Of a stretch of 29,672 nt of DNA, positions 24,301-29,672 are shown piece after piece. A program made the translations under genes and the position numbers. Source of the DNA: CAZWVR01 sp964637235 (GTDB lineage: Bacteria > Bacteroidota > Bacteroidia > Bacteroidales > S143-33). The stretch's first letter is position 1. Every line of letters begins with the position of its first letter. A model generated the notes under the pieces. The model searched no databases, was not told the origin of the DNA, and saw only the letters and a program-made list of their open reading frames with translations. The stretch spans positions 1 to 29,672 of the forward strand of contig CAZWVR010000021.1 of assembly GCA_964637235.1 (NCBI GenBank), in the 5' to 3' direction.

Positions 24301-26400
24301 TTAAAAGAAATCAGGTCTATTATCGATGAATTCAACTCTATGCTTTAATGCGTCAAACAATGAATATTTAGCACGCATACGGTAAGAAGACCCCAAAGAA
24401 ACTCTATCTTGTTCAATAACCTCAGGAGATATCTTATCAGGTTTTTCCAATTTAATAACTTCAAAATAATAAGCGCCGTTTTTTCCTTTTATAGCACCAT
24501 AAATTTTATTAGACTGAACAGTCGGAATACGAGCCAATAATGCCGGTTCATATCCGAAATAAGGCACTTGGTATGCATTAAAACTAACATGTGTAGCTAA
24601 AACTAAGGTATCGCCAAGCTTTTTTGAAAGTTCCTCTATATTTGAAGCTTTTTTATCTTTAATCTGGTTATAAATATAATCAACTTTTTTGCGGATAAGG
24701 ACATCTGTAATAATTCTATCTTTAACTTTGTCAAAAGGTTGATATCCCTTAGGATTAACCGAAACCAATAGAGCTATAACATATTTATTTTCAAAGCGTT
24801 TAATATCGGAGATATCGCCTTCATTAACTTTAAAAGCCCATCTGACGAGTTCTCTGGTATTACCTTTTAAACCTGCGATACGCATAGTACCTTTATTCAA
24901 GCCAGGAGCATGGTGTATTAAAAGTTTATATTCTCCTGCGAGTTTATAGAAATCGGAGCTATCTTTACAAGAAGTTCTAAACTTACCGGCAATTCTATAC
25001 ATTGCGTTATAAGTATCTTCACTAATGGAAATTTTAACGTCAACAAGAGCTATTTTAACTTTTGGCAAAGGCGGTGATTGCTTCAATATTTTAACAACAT
25101 GATAACCAAATTGTGTTTTAACAACACCGATATCTCCAACTTTATGAGAGAAACAAAATTCATTAAATTCAGGTACCATCTGACCTTCTGTAAAGTTTTC
25201 ATATACACCACCATTTTGCTTAACTCCGGGATCGTCGGAATACCGTAAAGCTAATGTTTTAAAATCTGCACCATTTTCTATTACATTCAGCAAACTATCA
25301 GCAATTATTTTAGCTCTATCCCAAGTTTTTACCTTTGGATTTTGTGGAGATATCAAAATATGTTCAGCAGAGACAGTATCGGGACGCTTAGCTTTATCTA
25401 TTATTTTAGCAAGTTTATAATATTCGCCATCCAAATAAGGACCTATAATAGTATCGAGAGGAAGAGTCATCACAGAGCTATCTAAACCAATATCAGAGAG
25501 TTCCTTAGCAGTATAATATCTCGGATAGGTAGGATTTTCAGCATTCAGCTTTATAAATTCATAATCATCCTCAGCATTACGGAACTCTTTTTTCAGACGC
25601 ATACAATAATTATAAGCATCAAGGCTATCTTTACGAGAAGGTAAAACTTCAAACACTACATAATCCAGATTACGGGTCTCTTGATATTGATAGAAAAACT
25701 TCTTATGTTCACGATAATAATTTTTCAGGTCGGACAAAGTATATTTAACGGAATCGTCTGGGATTTTAAAAAATATTTGCCCGGTCATTTGCAAATCTGC
25801 CATTATCTTTCTACCCATATAATTGTCTTGCGCCTCCAATTTATTTGCAAAAAGAGCTTTTGTTGCTAAAATGTTATACTTTTCATAAAGTCTTTGCTCC
25901 TTAATTTGGTGTTCGATATATAGCCATAAGAATGAAGCTTTTTGATCTTGGTCTTTATTTTTCAAAAATCTTATAAGTAAATTTTTATCAAACTGTCCCT
26001 GATCGTTCACAAAAATTTGTTTTATAATAGGGCTAATATGTTGCCCTTGTATCATATCCCAAAGTTCCTCTTTTGAGACGGTTATACCTAATTTCTCAAT
26101 GGAAGGCTTCAACACAGCCTCAGTGACCATCAAATTCCAGACTTGTTGTTGAATTTGCGAAATGAGATCCGGGTCCAACGAAGATTTATTCTCCAATATT
26201 TTATAGAACTGCTCGCTTTGGTCTATACGTTCCTGATATTTTCGGTATTTTATTGGATATCCATTAATTTTGGCAACATAATCAGTTGCTTTACGGAATA
26301 TTCGTCCTGAACGCAAAAGCCCACCGAGCAAAAAAGCTAATAAGGCTATAAAAATAATTATAGCCACACCTTTTTGCCTAAGTTTCATTATAAGTCCCAT
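24301..26400 (-). CDS. ppiD: PpiD-like periplasmic peptidyl-prolyl isomerase/chaperone
   Basis: A 699-residue protein anchored in the inner membrane by one N-terminal segment (about 12-32), with the rest in the periplasm. Residues about 35-240 form a SurA-N-like helical chaperone region (AKINGYPIKYRKYQERIDQSEQF). A parvulin domain lies at about 343-440 (SAEHILIS, LALRYSDDPGVKQNGGVYENFTEGQMVPEFNEF, FGYHVVKI). A C-terminal part at about 460-690 resembles a second, degenerate parvulin region. The length and layout match PpiD of Bacteroidota, which helps newly exported proteins fold at the Sec translocon. The gene starts 23 nt behind rpmH and has no own TAnnTTTG promoter, so it is probably read from the rpmH promoter. 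An alternative start is the Met at residue 5. Confidence 0.9.
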   Translation of the reverse strand: MGLIMKLRQKGVAIIIFIALLAFLLGGLLRSGRIFRKATDYVAKINGYPIKYRKYQERIDQSEQFYKILENKSSLDPDLISQIQQQVWNLMVTEAVLKPSIEKLGITVSKEELWDMIQGQHISPIIKQIFVNDQGQFDKNLLIRFLKNKDQDQKASFLWLYIEHQIKEQRLYEKYNILATKALFANKLEAQDNYMGRKIMADLQMTGQIFFKIPDDSVKYTLSDLKNYYREHKKFFYQYQETRNLDYVVFEVLPSRKDSLDAYNYCMRLKKEFRNAEDDYEFIKLNAENPTYPRYYTAKELSDIGLDSSVMTLPLDTIIGPYLDGEYYKLAKIIDKAKRPDTVSAEHILISPQNPKVKTWDRAKIIADSLLNVIENGADFKTLALRYSDDPGVKQNGGVYENFTEGQMVPEFNEFCFSHKVGDIGVVKTQFGYHVVKILKQSPPLPKVKIALVDVKISISEDTYNAMYRIAGKFRTSCKDSSDFYKLAGEYKLLIHHAPGLNKGTMRIAGLKGNTRELVRWAFKVNEGDISDIKRFENKYVIALLVSVNPKGYQPFDKVKDRIITDVLIRKKVDYIYNQIKDKKASNIEELSKKLGDTLVLATHVSFNAYQVPYFGYEPALLARIPTVQSNKIYGAIKGKNGAYYFEVIKLEKPDKISPEVIEQDRVSLGSSYRMRAKYSLFDALKHRVEFIDNRPDFF

Positions 26401-26423
26401 CTGTACACTATTTTAGTTAATAA

Positions 26424-26582
26424 TTATTTTTTTCCGTGTTTTTCGTCAGATACTGTTAATTTTTTTCTCCCTTTTTTACGACGACGAGAGAGAACTTTTC
26501 TACCGTTTTTAGTAGCCATTCTGGCACGAAAGCCATGTTTATTACGTCTTTTTCTCAAAGAGGGTTGAAATGTTCTTTTCAT
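26424..26582 (-). CDS. rpmH: Ribosomal protein bL34
   Basis: A 52-residue very basic protein translated from the ATG at 26582. It starts MKRTFQPSLRKRRNKHGFRA, the invariant bL34 N-terminus, and ends KKLTVSDEKHGKK, an extension seen in Bacteroidota. It belongs to the 50S subunit near 23S rRNA domain I. In many other phyla rpmH sits beside rnpA, yidC and dnaA, but here it precedes ppiD and none of those genes is present. A consensus promoter lies upstream, with a leader of about 30 nt. Confidence 0.97.
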   Translation of the reverse strand: MKRTFQPSLRKRRNKHGFRARMATKNGRKVLSRRRKKGRKKLTVSDEKHGKK

Positions 26583-26617
26583 TTTTCAAGATTTTTTTAT
26601 TTCAAAAAAACGGTTTG

Positions 26618-26647
26618 CAAAGTTATCTTTTTTCTCATTTTTAACAA
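26618..26647 (-). promoter_or_regulatory. Bacteroidota-type promoter for rpmH-ppiD
   Basis: On the minus strand TAACTTTG (26625-26618) and TTG (26647-26645) are separated by exactly 19 bp. This fully matches the Bacteroidota promoter pattern and fits strong expression of a ribosomal protein gene. Confidence 0.75.
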
Positions 26648-26819
26648 ACTATTATAGGTATTTTTTTTAACAATTTAATACTAATAAATTAAATATCAAT
26701 AAATTAAGAAAAAACAAAAAATTCAAAATAGCTTTGAATAATTCTCAAACTTCTTTTTAAAAATTTCCCAAAATCTCAGCCATCAATTCAAAAAAAGATA
26801 TCAAAATTCAGAAGCATCA

Positions 26820-27827
26820 TCATTCTTTATGATTTATGAACCTCATCAGCTGCTCTACCATAGCACGCGAACCTATATAAAGAGGCACCCTTTGATGTAA
26901 ATCCGAAGGTTTAATATCAAGAATTCTTTCTCCACGATGATTTAAAGAAATTCCCCCAGCTTGTTCTACAATAAAAGACATAGGATTTGCTTCATATAAA
27001 AGCCTGAGTTTACCATTAGGATGCTTTTTAGTCGGGGGATACATAAAAATACCGCCCTTCAACAAATTACGATGAAAGTCTGCCACTAATGAACCTATAT
27101 ACCTTGCAGAATAAGGGCGTCCAGTTTCAGGGTCTAATTCTTTACAATAATCAACATAAGCTTTAATCTCTTCTGGAAATTGGTTATAATTACCCTCATT
27201 TATTGAATAAATTTTTCCATGCATAGGTATTTTAATATTCGGGTGGGAAAGACAAAATTCCCCTATTGAAGGATCCAATGTAAAACCATTAACGCCACGC
27301 CCAGTAGTATAAACCATCATTGTTGATGACCCATAAATAATATAACCAGCAGCAACTTGTTTTGTACCTTCTTGTAAAAAATCCTCTAATTCTGGTTTAT
27401 GTCCTCGCGGAGTAATACGCCTATATATTGAGAATATCGTTCCAATTGAAACATTAACATCAATATTAGAAGATCCATCCAGAGGATCAAGACATAAAAT
27501 GTATTTACCGTCCTTAGCCATATCAGTATCAAAACGGATAATATCTTGGCTTTCTTCAGTGGCTATACCGCAAACCTCACTACTACCTTTGAGAGCTTCA
27601 ATAAACTTCTCATTTGCAAATTCATCAAGCTTCTGGACTTCCTCACCTTGTATATTAGTTCTACCTGTTTTACCAAGAATATCCACTAAACCAGCTTGAT
27701 TAACTTCTCTATTTATTATCTTTGCAGCAAGTCCTATATGAGTAAGCAAACGGGAAAGTTCCCCTTTGGCATAAGGGAAATCTGCCTGACGTTCAATAAT
27801 GAACTCATTGAGGGTTTTTACTGTCAT
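26820..27827 (-). CDS. fbp: Class I fructose-1,6-bisphosphatase
   Basis: A 335-residue enzyme that hydrolyses fructose 1,6-bisphosphate to fructose 6-phosphate in gluconeogenesis. The metal and phosphate sites are intact: Glu91/Glu92 in IATEESQD, and Asp114, Asp117, Asn121 and Asp123 in DPLDGSSNIDVNVSIGT. YIGSLVADFHRNLLKGGIFMYP and KLRLLYEANPMSFIVEQAGG are class I signatures. The length is normal for bacterial class I enzymes. Bacteroides-type genomes often have the unrelated class III enzyme instead, so this form is a mild taxonomic hint. The gene is single, divergent from aspartokinase, with a 76-bp shared upstream region. Confidence 0.97.
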   Translation of the reverse strand: MTVKTLNEFIIERQADFPYAKGELSRLLTHIGLAAKIINREVNQAGLVDILGKTGRTNIQGEEVQKLDEFANEKFIEALKGSSEVCGIATEESQDIIRFDTDMAKDGKYILCLDPLDGSSNIDVNVSIGTIFSIYRRITPRGHKPELEDFLQEGTKQVAAGYIIYGSSTMMVYTTGRGVNGFTLDPSIGEFCLSHPNIKIPMHGKIYSINEGNYNQFPEEIKAYVDYCKELDPETGRPYSARYIGSLVADFHRNLLKGGIFMYPPTKKHPNGKLRLLYEANPMSFIVEQAGGISLNHRGERILDIKPSDLHQRVPLYIGSRAMVEQLMRFINHKE

Positions 27828-27851
27828 TGTTCAAGTTTTTTTTAGTTAGTC

Positions 27852-27879
27852 CAAAAATAATCTTTTTTTTGCAAAAATA
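27852..27879 (-). promoter_or_regulatory. Possible -7 elements for fbp
   Basis: TATTTTTG occurs twice on the minus strand (27859-27852 and 27879-27872), each a full TAnnTTTG match. No TTG lies at the usual distance from either, so the assignment is tentative. Confidence 0.35.
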
Positions 27880-27903
27880 AAGTTTTATTTAAACTACTAT
27901 AAA

Positions 27904-29205
27904 ATGCTAAAAAACAATAAAATAACTGTGTATAAATTTGGTGGAGGGATACTAAACTCTGCTAAAAATATAAAAAAATGTACAAAAATAATCCAAACCC
28001 AAAATTCTGCTGTCATAGTTGTTTCAGCAATGGGCAAGACCACAAATATGTTAGAAATACTTGTTGAAAAATACAGAAATAGACAAGATACAACCGAAAT
28101 CCTACAAAAAATTAAAAATTTTCATATCAAAATAATCGATGAATTGGAACAAAATCAGATAATTAAACAAGATTTTTTAAAACTTTTCATAAAACTGAAC
28201 AAAGAAATTAAAAAAGCCCCGACAACTTATATTAAAGACTATAATCGTATTATTGCATATGGTGAATTATTTTCATCGCAAATTATAAGCAAATATCTAA
28301 GCGCTGTGGGAATAGAGAATATCTGGATAGATATCAGGGAACTTATAATAACAGAAAATGATGAAAATGAAGCGGATGTAAACACATCCTTATCTTTCCC
28401 TCGGATAAAAAATAAATTGCAACCGGGTCATATCTATATTACGCAAGGATTTATTGCCCAAGATAAAACCGGAAATCCGAGTAATTTGGGACGAGAAGGC
28501 TCAGATTACACCGCTGCTATAATAGCAAGAGCATTGAACGTCAAAGAATTAACTATTTGGAAAGACGTAAATGGAATATATAATGCAGACCCCAAAAAAT
28601 TCCCAGAAGCTCATCAAATATCACATATAGACTATAAAGAATTACTTCAAATGGGATTCTTAGGCGCAAAAATAATTCACTACAAAACCGCAATACCTCT
28701 ACAAAAAGCTAACATCGCCTTAAAAATAAAACCCGTAGATAATCCTATGGCTCACGGAACTACCGTAATGAATCTTCCACAAAAAATAAAAAAAGATTTA
28801 CTGATAATCTCACGAGAAAATTTAATTTTATTAGAGCTAAATACTGAAAAAAATGTAGAAATAAATACATTGCAAAAAATATTTAATATATTGAAAATCA
28901 ATAATATAACTCCGATTATATTTGATTATTCAGCTTGGGAAATTTTTTTTATAATAGAAAATAAACATTTTTGGAAACAAAAACTGTTAAATGACTTAAA
29001 AAACATAAATAATATTGACAAAATCTATACAATGGAAAATATAAATTTAATTATTCTTAGACATTACACTCAAAATGACTTTGATCGTATAATAAAAACA
29101 TACAATGTAATTAAATATAAATGTAATCCAGAGGAAGCATTTCTGATAATTTCCCCAGAAAAAACAAATCAAAATGAAAATAAACAAAATTACAATTCTA
29201 TTTGA
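27904..29205 (+). CDS. lysC: Aspartokinase
   Basis: A 433-residue monofunctional aspartate kinase, the first step towards lysine, threonine and methionine. The kinase domain (about 5-275) keeps Lys11 (YKFGG), Ser41 and Thr46/47 (VSAMGKTTN), Glu121 (AYGELFSSQ), Arg197 (NLGREGSDYTA) and the nucleotide loop WKDVNGIYNADP. The first loop is KFGGGI instead of the usual KFGG[TA]S, a departure at a strongly conserved Ser. The C-terminal region (about 295-420) has two weakly conserved ACT-type segments, so feedback control is likely but the effector is not readable. The gene is AT-rich with many Asn, Lys and Ile codons, like other plus-strand genes here. Its end overlaps the following metallo-beta-lactamase-fold gene by 32 nt. 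Confidence 0.93.
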   Translation: MLKNNKITVYKFGGGILNSAKNIKKCTKIIQTQNSAVIVVSAMGKTTNMLEILVEKYRNRQDTTEILQKIKNFHIKIIDELEQNQIIKQDFLKLFIKLNKEIKKAPTTYIKDYNRIIAYGELFSSQIISKYLSAVGIENIWIDIRELIITENDENEADVNTSLSFPRIKNKLQPGHIYITQGFIAQDKTGNPSNLGREGSDYTAAIIARALNVKELTIWKDVNGIYNADPKKFPEAHQISHIDYKELLQMGFLGAKIIHYKTAIPLQKANIALKIKPVDNPMAHGTTVMNLPQKIKKDLLIISRENLILLELNTEKNVEINTLQKIFNILKINNITPIIFDYSAWEIFFIIENKHFWKQKLLNDLKNINNIDKIYTMENINLIILRHYTQNDFDRIIKTYNVIKYKCNPEEAFLIISPEKTNQNENKQNYNSI

Positions 29206-29672
29206 TAATCAAGTAAATAGTAATTTTAAAGTAAGTAAACTAAAAGCGCTATGGGGCTTTTCGGTGTATATAGAAACGGACAAAAACAAAATTTTATTTG
29301 ATACAGGAAGCAACGGCCGAATATTACTACAAAATGCCAAAATATTAGCAATAGACCTAACAAAAATAGATACTTTATTCATCAGTCATCCACACTGGGA
29401 TCATATAGGAGGTTGGGATTCCATAGCCGAAATCAACCCGAATATAAATATGATTGTTCCTTATTCCCTTTCCAGTCATTTAATAGAGGATATGAAAAAA
29501 TTCTTTAAGGATGTAATTGTAATAAATACTGAATATCAACACATTTTTAACGATATATATTCCACAGGTACACAAGCAGAAGAAGGGGAACAAGCAATGA
29601 TACTAAAAGACAAAAACTTAGGAGAATTTCTCTTTGTAGGCTGCTCTCATCCGGGAATAGAAAACTTTATGA
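29174..29672 (+). CDS. Metallo-beta-lactamase-fold hydrolase, partial (3' end missing)
   Basis: From the ATG at 29174 the frame is open to the window edge (166 codons). It starts MKINKITILFDNQVNSNFKV, then KALWGFSVYIETDKNKILFDTGSNG, and carries the zinc-binding signature HPHWDH followed by IGG. A later GCSHPGIENF supplies the next zinc His. This arrangement fits the MBL subfamily annotated as 7,8-dihydropterin-6-yl-methyl-4-(beta-D-ribofuranosyl)aminobenzene 5'-phosphate synthase-like hydrolases. The real substrate in bacteria is unknown. The start lies 32 nt inside lysC, so translation is probably coupled. Confidence 0.85.
   Translation, partial: MKINKITILFDNQVNSNFKVSKLKALWGFSVYIETDKNKILFDTGSNGRILLQNAKILAIDLTKIDTLFISHPHWDHIGGWDSIAEINPNINMIVPYSLSSHLIEDMKKFFKDVIVINTEYQHIFNDIYSTGTQAEEGEQAMILKDKNLGEFLFVGCSHPGIENFM

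Noticed and set aside
26640..26820. AT-rich stretch near rpmH with repeated aataaattaa as a replication origin
   Set aside because: No DnaA boxes (TTATCCACA-like), no dnaA or rnpA neighbour, and such AT-rich repeats are expected in a genome of this composition.
1..29672. CRISPR arrays, tRNA genes, rRNA genes and intact transposases
   Set aside because: Reading through the window showed no regularly spaced repeats, no T-arm/CCA-like tRNA pattern and no recognisable transposase frame; this is by eye and not a covariance-model search.

Overview
The window looks like chromosomal DNA from an AT-rich, anaerobic or microaerobic member of the Bacteroidota. Four independent signs support this. There is a secreted cysteine protease with a type IX secretion (Por) C-terminal sorting domain. 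There are Bacteroidota-restricted families: a DUF4476 protein, a TamL-type Omp85 lipoprotein and a 'CKKGEEDP' lipocalin-like lipoprotein. bS21 and bL34 have the Bacteroidota form. Several genes are preceded by the Bacteroidota promoter pattern TTG-N19..22-TAnnTTTG. Few starts show a Shine-Dalgarno sequence. No tRNA, rRNA, CRISPR array or intact transposase gene was seen.

Layout. 1-720: the 5' part of an unassigned minus-strand gene of distinctly higher GC, followed by a GC-rich structured intergenic repeat. 709-1791 (-): secreted C1B-type cysteine peptidase. 1909-5811 (+): efp, a GAF-like/PP2C phosphatase, a DUF4476 protein, an OmpH/Skp chaperone and an unknown helical protein. 5845-9095 (-): rpsU, then a T9SS-exported papain-like protease directly behind an NtrC-type response regulator that lacks a DNA-binding domain. 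9096-9499: a repeat-rich intergenic region. 9500-11962 (-): priA. 12178-15391 (+): a coiled-coil protein overlapping a TamL-type outer-membrane assembly protein.

15487-22946 (-) is the most interesting part: an eight-gene sulfur-metabolism cluster. It encodes a Tat-exported molybdopterin oxidoreductase, a four-cluster ferredoxin subunit and an NrfD/PsrC membrane subunit (a Psr/Phs-type enzyme), two half-size YeeE/YedE sulfur transporters, and three exported rhodanese proteins. All three rhodaneses end in the same nine residues, GAPEGGGCE, behind a flexible linker. Two of them have lost the catalytic cysteine of the rhodanese fold. I infer that the penultimate cysteine acts as a sulfur-carrying 'swinging arm', by analogy with SoxY (GGCGG) and DsrC, and that the proteins pass sulfane sulfur to or from the reductase as Sud does for polysulfide reductase in Wolinella. 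A perfect FNR-type palindrome (TTGAT-N4-ATCAA) lies upstream of the cluster promoter, which suggests control by oxygen or redox state.

23137-29672: a probable surface lipoprotein transcribed divergently from the sulfur cluster, a strong terminator, a MITE-like remnant, ppiD and rpmH (- strand, one transcript), class I fructose-1,6-bisphosphatase (-), aspartokinase (+), and the start of a metallo-beta-lactamase-fold gene (+) running off the right edge.
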